This document shows positions 26,667 through 34,826 of a stretch of 64,000 nt of DNA, in pieces. The notes beneath the pieces were generated by a model. The model worked only from the letters and a program-made list of their open reading frames with translations, did no database searches and had not been told where the DNA came from. The stretch comes from Streptomyces longispororuber (GTDB lineage: Bacteria > Actinomycetota > Actinomycetes > Streptomycetales > Streptomycetaceae): contig NZ_BNBT01000029.1 of assembly GCF_014656095.1 (NCBI RefSeq), positions 1 to 64,000 on the forward strand. Direction: 5' to 3'. Position numbers and translations under genes: made by a program. The number at the start of each line of letters is the position of its first letter. The stretch's first letter is position 1.

Positions 26667-27656
26667 ATGACCGATACGACTGCTTCCCGCACCACCGGCG
26701 CCGTTGCCGCCGGGCTCGCCACCATCGCCGCCGACGGCACCGTGCTCGACACCTGGTTCCCCGCTCCCGAGCTCGCCGACGGGCCCGGCCCCGCGGGCAC
26801 CGAGCGGCTGGGCGCCGAGCGTGCCGTGGAGCTGCTCGGCGAGGGTGCCGCGAAGGCGATCGGGCCGGACGCCCGCCGGGGCGTGGAGGTCGTCGCCGTC
26901 CGCACGGTCGTCGGCTCGCTGGACGAGAAGCCGGTGGACGCCCACGACGTCTACCTGCGCCTGCACCTGCTCAGCCACCGCCTGATCAAGCCGCACGGCG
27001 CCAACCTGGACGGCATGTTCGGCTTCCTCGCCAACGTCGCGTGGACCTCGCTCGGCCCGGTCGCCGTGGACGACCTGGAGAAGGTGCGCCTGAACGCCCG
27101 CGCCGAGGGCCTGCACCTCCAGGTGACCTCCGTGGACAAGTTCCCGCGCATGACGGACTACGTCGCGCCCAAGGGCGTCCGCATCGGCGACGCCGACCGG
27201 GTGCGGCTCGGCGCGCACCTCGCCGAGGGCACCACGGTGATGCACGAGGGCTTCGTGAACTTCAACGCCGGCACGCTCGGCACCTCCATGGTCGAGGGCC
27301 GCATCTCCGCCGGCGTCGTCGTCGGCGACGGCTCGGACATCGGCGGCGGCGCCTCCACCATGGGCACCCTCTCCGGCGGCGGCAACGTCCGCATCGTCAT
27401 CGGCGAGCGCTGCCTGATCGGCGCCGAGGCCGGCGTCGGCATCGCGCTCGGCGACGAGTGCGTCGTCGAGGCGGGCCTGTACGTCACGGCCGGTACGCGC
27501 GTGACGATGCCCGACGGGCAGATCGTCAAGGCCCGGGAGCTGTCCGGCGCCTCGAACATCCTCTTCCGCCGCAACTCGGTCACCGGCACCGTCGAGGCCC
27601 GCCCGAACAACGCGGTCTGGGGCGGCCTGAACGACATCCTGCACAGCCACAACTAG
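26667..27656 (+). CDS. dapD: 2,3,4,5-tetrahydropyridine-2,6-dicarboxylate N-succinyltransferase
   Basis: 329 residues, the actinobacterial DapD type. It succinylates tetrahydrodipicolinate in the succinylase branch of meso-diaminopimelate and lysine synthesis. The left-handed beta-helix of hexapeptide repeats is obvious ([68 protein letters not shown]). [23 protein letters not shown] is conserved in the family. ATG 26667 is preferred. The TAGGTT element in front indicates leaderless translation. Confidence 0.95.
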   Translation: MTDTTASRTTGAVAAGLATIAADGTVLDTWFPAPELADGPGPAGTERLGAERAVELLGEGAAKAIGPDARRGVEVVAVRTVVGSLDEKPVDAHDVYLRLHLLSHRLIKPHGANLDGMFGFLANVAWTSLGPVAVDDLEKVRLNARAEGLHLQVTSVDKFPRMTDYVAPKGVRIGDADRVRLGAHLAEGTTVMHEGFVNFNAGTLGTSMVEGRISAGVVVGDGSDIGGGASTMGTLSGGGNVRIVIGERCLIGAEAGVGIALGDECVVEAGLYVTAGTRVTMPDGQIVKARELSGASNILFRRNSVTGTVEARPNNAVWGGLNDILHSHN

Positions 27657-27668
27657 CACCACCCGCCT

Positions 27669-27710
27669 CGTGGGGCGCCTCTCCCGGACCGCCGGGACAG
27701 GCGCCCCACG
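27669..27710 (+). terminator. terminator after dapD
   Basis: A 12-bp stem (27669-27680 with 27699-27710) enclosing an inner CCCGG/CCGGG stem, 12 bp after the dapD stop. Confidence 0.8.
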
Positions 27711-27800
27711 CGTGTCTCCGCCCGCCACCAGGCATAGCGGCACGGGTCCGCGCACGTCATCCGGGACAGAGGGGGCGACAAGGCCGCCGGAGAAGAGAAG

Positions 27801-28364
27801 GTGACGATGGATGCCGAGAGCCAGGAACGCTTCCGGGAGTTCGTGGAGAGCAGGTCCTCCGCCCTGCTGAGGACCGCCGTGCTGCTGTGCGGCGGCGACC
27901 GGCACGCCGCCGAGGACCAGCTCCAGAACGCGCTGGTCAAGGTGGCGGACAGATGGCGCGGGATCGACGACCCGGAGGCGTACGCCCGGCAGGTCCTGTA
28001 CCGGCAGCAGATCAGCAGATGGCGGCTGAAGTGGCCGCGCCGCGAGGTCGCCGTGGCCGAGCCGCCCGAGCGGGCGAGCGACGGCGAGCAGGGCGCCGCC
28101 GAGCTGCGCGTCCTGATGCGCGGCGCGCTCGCCCGGCTCACCCCGCGCCAGCGCACGGTGCTCGTCCTGCGGTACTTCGAGGACCTGCCGGAGGCGGACG
28201 TCGCCCGCGTCCTCGGCTGCTCCGTCGGCACGGTCCGCAGCACCACGCACCGCTCCCTCGCCCGGCTGCGCCGGCTCGCGCCCGAACTCGCGGCCCTCGC
28301 CCCGGCCGCCGCCCGGCCGGCGGCACCGTCCCGTGACATCTCGCCCGTGGAGGTACGACCGTGA
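27801..28364 (+). CDS. SigE-family ECF RNA polymerase sigma factor
   Basis: 187 residues. Region 2 spans about residues 12-75 (FVESRSSALLRTAVLLCGGDRHAAEDQLQNALVKVADRW) and region 4 about 105-155 (LTPRQRTVLVLRYFEDLPEADVARVLGCSVGTVRSTTHRSLARLR). There is no region 3, as expected for group 4 sigma factors. GTG 27801 and ATG 27807 are both served by purine-rich sequence. The TGA overlaps the start of the next gene (GTGA), so it is coupled to a membrane protein that is the likely anti-sigma factor. Confidence 0.93.
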   Translation: MTMDAESQERFREFVESRSSALLRTAVLLCGGDRHAAEDQLQNALVKVADRWRGIDDPEAYARQVLYRQQISRWRLKWPRREVAVAEPPERASDGEQGAAELRVLMRGALARLTPRQRTVLVLRYFEDLPEADVARVLGCSVGTVRSTTHRSLARLRRLAPELAALAPAAARPAAPSRDISPVEVRP

Positions 28365-29578
28365 ACGTTGACCAACTGGTGCGCCGGACGCTCCAGGAAC
28401 AGGCCGCCGAGCACGTCCGGGCACCCGGCGACCTCGCGGACCGGGTGCTGCGGACCCGACGGCACCGCCGTACCGCCCGCGGCCTCGCCGGCGGCGCCGT
28501 CGCCGTGGCCGCCGTGGTCGCCACCGCGGTGACCGTGACGGTCTCCGACCCCAGGGGCGTCCAGGCGACGCCCGCCAGCGAGACCCGCACCGCCGACGTC
28601 GAGGCGCACCCCGACCAGTCGCCGCCGCGCGAGCTGATCGCGGCCGGGAACGCCGCGGTGTCCGGGTTCTACACCGGCCGCACCGTCAAGGAGGACGACG
28701 GCGACGAGCTGTTCCTGCGCCGGTACCACCTCCTCGACCAGAAGACCGGCGGATACGCGCCCGCCGACGAGAAGTGGGCCTGGGTGGACGTCGCCCCCGG
28801 CCTGCGCACCGCCGCCGTCCTGGAGGGTGAGCTGCCCGCGTCCCGCATCGGCCTGCTCGACCTCATGACGGGCCGGGTGACGCGCTGGATCACCGTGGAG
28901 CGCCCGGTGGCGGCCGTCACGTGGTCCCCCGACGGGCGCAGGCTCGTCGCGACCGCGTACAGCAGGAACCCGGACCGGCTGATCGACCGGCCGGACGACC
29001 ACCCGGCGAACGGGCCGCGGCAGCACAGCAGCCGCACCGGCTTCTACGTGATCGACGCCGCCACGGGGGACGTCGGCCCCTTCCGCGCCCTGCCGCGGTC
29101 CGAGCCCGACACCTGGGGCGCCCCCCTCGGCGTCAGCCGCACGGACCTGGTGTGGGGGCGCGACGGGACCGTGCTGTACGCCGAGAAGAGCGACGGGACC
29201 CGCGACTGGTACACCCCGGACGGCGAGAAGACCCGGACACCGGCGGGGGAGCGGTACGCGGGCGCGTCCCGGGCCGGGCTCTCGCCGGACGGCGCGTACG
29301 CCGCGGCCGACGGCGACGTGAACGGCTCGCCCGTCGTGGACGCGCGCACCGGCAAGAAGGTCGCCACGGTCCCCGGCATGCAGCCGCTCGCCTGGGCGGA
29401 CGGCAAACGGCTCATCGCCCTCGGCTGCGACCCCAAGAAGTGCGGCGGCCGGAACGAGTTCCGCACCCAGCTCCTCCTCGTCACGGTCGGCAGCGGCAAG
29501 GCCGTGCCGCTGAGCGGCTTCCGCAAGGGCGCCGAGGGGGGCGCCGGGCGCTGGGTCCCGATGGTCACGGGCCGCTGA
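28361..29578 (+). CDS. membrane-anchored beta-propeller protein, probable anti-sigma partner
   Basis: 405 residues. The N-terminal cytoplasmic part (MNVDQLVRRTLQEQAAEHVRAPGDLADRVLRTRRHRR) resembles the short anti-sigma-like region paired with SigE-family sigma factors. One transmembrane helix follows (about residues 43-62). The rest is an extracytoplasmic propeller-like domain with repeated WSPDGRRLVATA, LSPDGAYAAADG and PLAWADGKRLIAL strands, and a CDPKKC pair. The GTGA overlap supports a sigma/anti-sigma pair, with the propeller as candidate sensor. The role is inferred. Confidence 0.8.
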   Translation: MNVDQLVRRTLQEQAAEHVRAPGDLADRVLRTRRHRRTARGLAGGAVAVAAVVATAVTVTVSDPRGVQATPASETRTADVEAHPDQSPPRELIAAGNAAVSGFYTGRTVKEDDGDELFLRRYHLLDQKTGGYAPADEKWAWVDVAPGLRTAAVLEGELPASRIGLLDLMTGRVTRWITVERPVAAVTWSPDGRRLVATAYSRNPDRLIDRPDDHPANGPRQHSSRTGFYVIDAATGDVGPFRALPRSEPDTWGAPLGVSRTDLVWGRDGTVLYAEKSDGTRDWYTPDGEKTRTPAGERYAGASRAGLSPDGAYAAADGDVNGSPVVDARTGKKVATVPGMQPLAWADGKRLIALGCDPKKCGGRNEFRTQLLLVTVGSGKAVPLSGFRKGAEGGAGRWVPMVTGR

Positions 29579-29587
29579 GCCCGCCCC

Positions 29588-29617
29588 GGCCGGTGCCCGC
29601 TCCGCGGGGCACCGGCC
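29588..29617 (+). terminator. terminator after the sigma/anti-sigma operon
   Basis: An 11-bp stem (29588-29598 with 29607-29617) around an 8-nt loop, 10 bp after the stop. Confidence 0.75.
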
Positions 29618-29824
29618 CCGGCACGCCACCAGGCGCGGCGGCGGACAGGGAAAGAAACGCGGACACCGGTGTCAACTCCGCCCGGAATGCGTCACCATGG
29701 CGGGAGCCGGGCGCACCGCGCGCCGGGCCCTGTCGCACGTACCGTCCGTCGTTTCTGTCCGTTCTGTCCGTCGTTCCGTCCCTCGGCCGGCTGGTCCGCC
29801 GACGGGCCGTTCACAGGAGGCAGC

Positions 29825-29971
29825 ATGAGGCTGGGCAAGGCACTCGCCACCGGAATCGCCGAGGAGGAGCCGCGCGACACCGCCGCGGCCGACGACCTCA
29901 CCATCGAACGCGTCCTGGAGACCGAGGAGTCGGAGCCCCGCGCTCCGCTCGAGGTGCCCGTCGGCCGATGA
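29825..29971 (+). CDS. small acidic protein (48 aa)
   Basis: 48 residues: MRLGKALATGIAEEEPRD, then an acidic stretch (DDLTIERVLETEESEP). AGGAGG at 29815-29820 is an excellent ribosome-binding site, though only 4 nt from the ATG. The TGA overlaps the ATG of the next gene (ATGA), which supports a real two-gene operon. No recognised family or function. Confidence 0.7.
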   Translation: MRLGKALATGIAEEEPRDTAAADDLTIERVLETEESEPRAPLEVPVGR

Positions 29972-30630
29972 GTCTCCGGCTTCCCTCGGAACGCCCGGAG
30001 GAGCCGCCGACCGGATACAAGATCGCCCACCCGATGCTGTCCCAGGACGGCACCCGGGCCGGCTTCACCGGCGTCTCCCTGGGCGGCAGCCTGCCCTACG
30101 GCGTGCTCGACGCGGCCCGCTGCGCCTACGGCAGACGGCACCGCGCGCCGCACCGCCGCTGCGACTGCGGCTTCCACTGCGTGCACGCGCGCGCCGAGGC
30201 CGAAGGGCTGCTGTGCACCGCCGAGCACCGCACGGCCGCGCTCCTGGAGGTGACGGTGCTCGGCGCGTACATCCGCTTCGAGCGCGGTTTCCGCTACGCC
30301 CGGCAGCGGGTCCGCTCGGTGACCGTGCAGCCTTGCGGCTGCGGCGCCGCGGCCACGGGCCTCGCCGACGCGGGCTGGGGCAGGCCCGGCTGGCGCGCCC
30401 TCGAAGGGGTGTGCGGCGCGTGCGGGCGCGGCACCGGGCGCCGGGCCTTGGCGCTCGGCCGGTTCGCGGCGGTGGCCGGGGAGGGGTTGCGGCTCACCGC
30501 GGCCGCCGCGGTGGCGGCCGGGACACCCACCGGCCTCGGACTGCCGGAGCTCGCCGCCGAGGCGGCGCTGCTCCAGGCCCGGCTCGACTGGTTCCAGAGC
30601 GAGTTGGGGCGGCTGCGGGACCGGGGCTAG
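29968..30630 (+). CDS. conserved hypothetical protein with Cys clusters
   Basis: 220 residues. The start resembles KIAHPMLSQDGTRAGFTGVSLGG. Cysteine-rich motifs follow: CDCGFHCVHARAEAE near residue 70, PCGCGAAATG and VCGACGRGTGRRAL near 120-150. Together they could bind a zinc or iron centre. The C-terminal quarter is Ala/Leu-rich and helical. Coupled to the 48-residue gene by ATGA. The paired small gene and cluster-like Cys pattern suggest a metal-binding regulatory or structural role, but no family is recognised. Confidence 0.8.
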   Translation: MSLRLPSERPEEPPTGYKIAHPMLSQDGTRAGFTGVSLGGSLPYGVLDAARCAYGRRHRAPHRRCDCGFHCVHARAEAEGLLCTAEHRTAALLEVTVLGAYIRFERGFRYARQRVRSVTVQPCGCGAAATGLADAGWGRPGWRALEGVCGACGRGTGRRALALGRFAAVAGEGLRLTAAAAVAAGTPTGLGLPELAAEAALLQARLDWFQSELGRLRDRG

Positions 30631-30822
30631 CGCCCCGCGGCGGGCCCGGCGCGGGCGGGTCCGGACCCGGGCCTGATGGGGCCCGCCCGGGCCCGCCGCG
30701 GTGCCGTTCGGTGGCGCGCGGAGGGGGCAGGGGCGCGTGACGGGGCGCGGTGTGGCCGGAGTGCGCCTCGGGGCGCCGACGCCTCGTTGACGGAGGGCTT
30801 GCCTCCGCAGGACCCTCGGGCC

Positions 30823-31611
30823 ATGACCTCGCATCCGTACGCGCGGTACGTCGCGGTCGGAGACAGCCGGACCGAAGGGCTCGGCGACGGTGACGAGCAC
30901 CGCGGCTACCGCGGCTGGGCCGACCGGCTCGCGGAGATCCTCGCCGCAGGACACCCGGACTTCACCTACGCCAACCTCGCGGTGCGCGGCCGCGTCGCGG
31001 AGCAGGTCAAGGACGAGCAACTGGGCCCCGCCCTGGACCTCAAGCCCGACCTGGCGACCGTCGTGGCCGGGGTCGAGGACCTGATGGGGCCGGGCTACGA
31101 CGCGGCGCGCACGGCACGTGCCATGGAGGAGATGTTCGCCGAACTCACCGGCGCGGGGGCGCGCGTAGCCACCGTCACGATCCCGGACATCGGCCGCATC
31201 GCCCCGCTGGCGCGGCGTGCGCAGCCCCGCGTCATCGACCTGAACGCCCGCATCCGCGCGGCGGCCGACCGGCACGGCGTCGTCGTCCTCGACCTGTTCC
31301 CGCGGCGGATCGCCGCCGACCCGCGGCTGTGGAGCCGCGACCGGATGCACGCCAGCCCGGTCGGGCACGCCCGGGTCGCCGCCGGTGTGGCCGACGCGCT
31401 CGGCGTCCCCGGGTACGCCGACTGGGCCCGGCCGCTGCCGCCGCTCGCCCCGGTCTCCGCGCTGGGCGGCGCGGCGCAGGAGGTGTGGTGGCTGGCGGGG
31501 GCGGCGGGGCCCTGGGTGCGGCGCCGGACCCCGTGGTGGCCGGCGCGGCACGACGGGCACACGGCGAAGCGGCCGGGCCTGGTCGCGGTGACGCTGCCGG
31601 AAGGGGCGTGA
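30823..31611 (+). CDS. SGNH/GDSL hydrolase
   Basis: 262 residues. Block I VAVGDSRTEGLGD carries the nucleophile Ser in GDS near residue 13. Block II/III positions are NLAVRGR and a weakly conserved GVEDLM (GxND in relatives). Block V is SRDRMHASPVGH with the catalytic Asp-x-x-His. No signal peptide is evident, so it is probably cytoplasmic. Homologues in Streptomyces act as esterases of unknown substrate. The usual Asn of block III is replaced, so activity needs confirmation. Confidence 0.88.
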   Translation: MTSHPYARYVAVGDSRTEGLGDGDEHRGYRGWADRLAEILAAGHPDFTYANLAVRGRVAEQVKDEQLGPALDLKPDLATVVAGVEDLMGPGYDAARTARAMEEMFAELTGAGARVATVTIPDIGRIAPLARRAQPRVIDLNARIRAAADRHGVVVLDLFPRRIAADPRLWSRDRMHASPVGHARVAAGVADALGVPGYADWARPLPPLAPVSALGGAAQEVWWLAGAAGPWVRRRTPWWPARHDGHTAKRPGLVAVTLPEGA

Positions 31612-31676
31612 GGGCTCGACGGAAGGGGCGGGTTCAACGGGCCCGGCGGAAGGGGCGGGTGCAACGAGCTCGACGG

Positions 31677-31810
31677 GACGGGCTCAGCGCCGTGACGGGC
31701 CCGGCGGCCTTGACGGGCTCAGCGGCCGTGACGGTGACGGGCGCTACGGCCTTGACGGGCTCAGGGGCCGTGACGGGCTCGACGGCCGTGACGGGCGTGA
31801 CGGACCGGAC
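31677..31810. repeat. 18-bp tandem repeat (GACGGGCTCAGCGGCCGT-type)
   Basis: Six near-complete 18-bp units begin GACGGG at 31677, 31694, 31712, 31736, 31754 and 31772, with short partial units between them and more decayed ones to about 31860. Two copies of GGAAGGGGCGGGT-CAAC lie just before (31620-31665). The repeat falls between the SGNH hydrolase gene and the monooxygenase gene. A reading frame through it exists but has no credible start domain. Confidence 0.8.
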
Positions 31811-31950
31811 GTGAAGGACTGAGCGGCCGTCACGGGCGTGGCGGACTCGACGGGCTTGACTTCAACCTTGGTTCACCTTGGAGCGTGGGACGCGTACGGC
31901 GCCGCCGCGCGGCGAGCCGCGTACCGTCCCGCGATCCTTGGAGCACTGCC

Positions 31951-32583
31951 ATGCCGAAGCCGACCCAGCGCCTCACCACGCCCCCCGCCCCGCTCGCCGG
32001 TGACGCGGGCCTCACCTTCTTCAGCACCTGGCGCGTGGGCACGCCCGAGCGGCAGCAGGCCGCGGTCGACGCCATCGCCCGTGCCTGGGAGAGCCGGCCC
32101 TGGCCGCACGAGGGGCTGCTGTCGTACAGCGTGTACGAGGGCGTCGACGGCTCCACCCTGATGCACCACTCGCAGTGGCGCGACGAGCAGGCGTACCAGG
32201 ACTTCTTCGCGCGGGGGCGCGACGAGCGGAACGCCGAGATCGACGCGGCGGTGCCCGGCGTGGAACGCCTCGGTCTGATGAGGACCGGCCACTACCGGAG
32301 CGTGGCTCCCGGGGCCTCGGGGGCCGGAGTGCCCCGGGTCTACACGACGGTGGAGCTCGCCGCCCCCGGGGCCGGGGGCGGCGAGGCCGCGGCGGACGAG
32401 GTGCTGTCGGCCTGGGCGGGGGCGTCCGGGCTCGTCGCGGCCCATGCCTACCTGGGTACGGACGGGGGCCGGGTGTTCGTGTACGGGGAATGGGAGGACG
32501 GGGACGGGGACGGGGAGGCGGTGCCTGCTGTGGAGGGTGCCGAGCGGCGGTACCGGTTCGCCTTCGGCGTGGGTCCGCGCTGA
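31951..32583 (+). CDS. antibiotic biosynthesis monooxygenase (ABM)-like protein
   Basis: 210 residues, two ferredoxin-like ABM halves. The first half is well conserved (LTFFSTWRVGTPERQQAAVDAIARAW, SYSVYEGVDGSTLMHHSQWRDEQAYQDFF). The second is shorter and Gly-rich (RVYTTVELAAPG ... LVAAHAYLGTDGGRVFVYGEWED). ABM proteins are cofactor-light oxygenases or small-molecule-binding folds. The ATG at 31951 has GGAG upstream. Just before the gene, TTGACT (31856-31861) lies in a partly dyadic AACC-TT-GGTT sequence that may be an operator. No partner regulator is adjacent. Confidence 0.85.
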   Translation: MPKPTQRLTTPPAPLAGDAGLTFFSTWRVGTPERQQAAVDAIARAWESRPWPHEGLLSYSVYEGVDGSTLMHHSQWRDEQAYQDFFARGRDERNAEIDAAVPGVERLGLMRTGHYRSVAPGASGAGVPRVYTTVELAAPGAGGGEAAADEVLSAWAGASGLVAAHAYLGTDGGRVFVYGEWEDGDGDGEAVPAVEGAERRYRFAFGVGPR

Positions 32584-32605
32584 GCACCGCTCCCCGCCGG
32601 GCCGG

Positions 32606-34444
32606 TTACGGGCGGAAGCGTACGACCTGGGGGTCGTGGTCGCTGTTCTGGTCGGCGAACTCGGCGTTCACGTGGACGCTGTCGTAGGAGAAGCGGCCGA
32701 CGCCGGGGCTGAGCAGGATTTGGTCGAGCACCTGGGAGTTGCCCTGGAAGACGTACGAGTAGCGCTCGGCGCGCGGCAGGGACGTGATGCCCGCGCGCAG
32801 GGCGCCGCCCGCCTCCAGGGCCTTGGTGGCCGGTGAGAACTCGAAGTCGTTGATGTCACCGGCGACGACCACGGCCGCGTTCTTCTCGGCGGCGCGGATC
32901 TTCCGTACGAAGGAGTTGACCGCCTCGGCCTGCTTGACCCGCTGCACCTCGGAGGGGCGCGACGGCGGCTGGTGGTGGGAGGTCAGGGACTCGTCGCCGC
33001 CCTTGGACGCGAAGTGGTTGGCGACGACGAAGACGGTCCGGCCGCGGAAGGTGAACTCGCCCGCGAGCGGCTTGCGGCTGTTGGTCCACGCGGCGTTCGC
33101 CGGGTCGAGCCGGCCCGGGGAGTGGGTGAGCGCGGCGCGCCCGCCCTGCCGCACGACCTCCGTCGGCGTCGTGGCGCCGCCGGCCCCGCGGTCGGTGAAC
33201 GACACCCGCTCGGGGTTGAAGAGGAACACCTGGCGGATGTTGCCGCCGGGCTCGCCGCCGTCCTTGTTGTTCTCCGGGTCGACGGAGCGCCACGCGTAGC
33301 GCGGGCCGCCCGCCGCCACGATCGCGTCCGTGAACTTCCGCAGGGTCTGGTCGGCGGCGACCGTGCCGTCGTTCTTCGCGCCGCTGTTGTCCTGGATCTC
33401 CTCCAGGGCCACGATGTCCGGCGACGCCAGGTTGGTGACGACGGCCCCGGCGAGGGCGTCGAACTTGGCCTGCGGGTCGCCCGGGTCCAGGTTCTCCACG
33501 TTGTACGTCGCCACGGCGAGCTCCCGCGCGCGCTGCGGGCGGGTCCGCTCCCGCTCCAGGCCCTTGCGCACGACCTCGCCGAGGGAGCGCGCGGTGAGGG
33601 TGTAGCCGCCGTACTGGTTGAAGTCCAGCGGGCCCTCGGTGGAGCCGGTCAGCACGTCCCCGACGTCCGCCGTGGGGAACGGCCGCTCGGAGAGGGGCGT
33701 GAGCTGCTGGATCTGGAGCCGCCCGGTGTTCTGCGACTCGTACGAGCCGTAGCGCGCGCCCCCGCGCCGGGTGGTGTTCTCGTGCGGCTTCACGGTCACC
33801 CACAGCTCGGCGTGCGGGTCGGTGGCGCCGACGACGCGCGAGGTGCCGACGCGGACGTTCATGCCCTCCAGGGACTCGTACAGGTCCAGGGCGTACGAGC
33901 GGGGCTTCAGCGGCAGCCCGTTGACGCTGCCGCCCTGCGCCGGGTCGCCGGCCGGCGCGTACCGGGACGGCACCGTCTTCGCGTTGATCGTGACGGGGGC
34001 GGGCAGCGGGTTGCCGGACGACTCGACGGTCACCGTCGGCTTGGTGAGCTGCGTCAGGGACTGGTTGCCGGAGTTGGCGCCGCCGGGGACGTACTCGGTG
34101 ACGGTGCCGGAGACGCGCACCGCGTCGCCCGCGCGCACCGTCGGGGCCGCCCCGGTGTAGACGAAGACGCCCTCGCTGGTGGCCCGGTCCCCGTCGGCCT
34201 TCGGGTCCTGGATCCAGAAGCCCTTCGAGCCGTACGTCCGCACGCCCGTGACGATGCCCGGTACGTCGGCGACCTCGCGGCCCGCCAGCGGTGACAGGCG
34301 CGTGGTGCCCTGGATGTCGTGCACGCGCACCTGGCCGTCGGCGGCGGTCGCCGGGCCGGACGCGGCGAGCAGGCCGGCGGCGAGGGCGGTGGCGACGAGG
34401 GCGCTCACGGCGGTGGACCGGGACGTGCGGGATATGTGGGGCAT
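32606..34444 (-). CDS. secreted endonuclease/exonuclease/phosphatase-family nuclease (ExeM/NucH-like)
   Basis: 612 residues. It has an N-terminal signal peptide (about residues 12-35, ending ATAADG), then an OB-fold/LTD-like domain (VHDIQGTTRLSPLAGREVADVPGIVTGV...). A C-terminal EEP domain follows with ATYNVENLDPGD, VALEEIQDNSGAKNDG, FVVANHFASKGG, VVAGDINDF and the terminal DHDPQVVRF. The metal and catalytic Glu, Asp, Asn and His residues of the fold are in place, so it should degrade extracellular DNA, for nutrient or phosphate recovery. Convergent with the ABM gene. Confidence 0.92.
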   Translation of the reverse strand: MPHISRTSRSTAVSALVATALAAGLLAASGPATAADGQVRVHDIQGTTRLSPLAGREVADVPGIVTGVRTYGSKGFWIQDPKADGDRATSEGVFVYTGAAPTVRAGDAVRVSGTVTEYVPGGANSGNQSLTQLTKPTVTVESSGNPLPAPVTINAKTVPSRYAPAGDPAQGGSVNGLPLKPRSYALDLYESLEGMNVRVGTSRVVGATDPHAELWVTVKPHENTTRRGGARYGSYESQNTGRLQIQQLTPLSERPFPTADVGDVLTGSTEGPLDFNQYGGYTLTARSLGEVVRKGLERERTRPQRARELAVATYNVENLDPGDPQAKFDALAGAVVTNLASPDIVALEEIQDNSGAKNDGTVAADQTLRKFTDAIVAAGGPRYAWRSVDPENNKDGGEPGGNIRQVFLFNPERVSFTDRGAGGATTPTEVVRQGGRAALTHSPGRLDPANAAWTNSRKPLAGEFTFRGRTVFVVANHFASKGGDESLTSHHQPPSRPSEVQRVKQAEAVNSFVRKIRAAEKNAAVVVAGDINDFEFSPATKALEAGGALRAGITSLPRAERYSYVFQGNSQVLDQILLSPGVGRFSYDSVHVNAEFADQNSDHDPQVVRFRP

Positions 34445-34826
34445 CGAGGGCTCCGGGTACTCGGGAATCCGGGGATTCGAGGGTTCGAGGGTTGGGGGGC
34501 TCGGGACGTTCGGGACGTTCGAGGGGTTCGGGGGGCGGGGGGTTCAAGGGGTTCGGCAAGGGGGTGGCAGGGCGTCACGGCCCCTGCGAGGGGTGCGCTC
34601 TACGCGCGTCAATCTCTGGCCTGAGCAGGGCAGTTGTCAAGGTTGTGCCGGTGTTCTCCGGCTGTACGTTTTCTGACAGGGACATGAACCCCGGCAAAGA
34701 GGGGCAAGCCCGGAGCGCCCCGGGCCGGGGTGACGGAGGCCGAGCGGGGGGCGGCGGGCGCCCGAACCCGTCTAGGCTTCACGCAGCAGACCCGTACACC
34801 GTCAGGCCCGTCAGGAGAACCAGCCG
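34445..34826. other. divergent intergenic region with short G-rich repeats
   Basis: About 380 bp between the secreted nuclease (minus) and a hypothetical gene (plus). 34450-34560 is G-rich with repeated GGTTCGAGG, GGGACGTTC and GGGGTTCGG units. A minus-strand TTGACA (plus 34635-34640), 18 nt from a weak GAGATT, could be the nuclease promoter. GTTCATG farther upstream hints at a PHO-like unit but is not convincing. TAGGCT at 34773-34778 is a plausible -10 for the plus-strand gene. No gene is seen. Confidence 0.45.

Noticed and set aside
31329..31814. 161-codon frame running from the SGNH gene into the 18-bp repeats
   Set aside because: It starts inside the hydrolase gene in another frame and is open only because of GC content and the in-frame repeat.
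31856..31885. MerR-type promoter with dyad before the ABM gene
   Set aside because: The AACC-TT-GGTT dyad is short, no good -10 lies at 19-20 bp spacing, and there is no MerR gene nearby. Mentioned only within the ABM entry.
34635..34690. PHO box upstream of the secreted nuclease
   Set aside because: Only one unit (GTTCATG) resembles the consensus; the following 11-bp steps do not match well enough to annotate.
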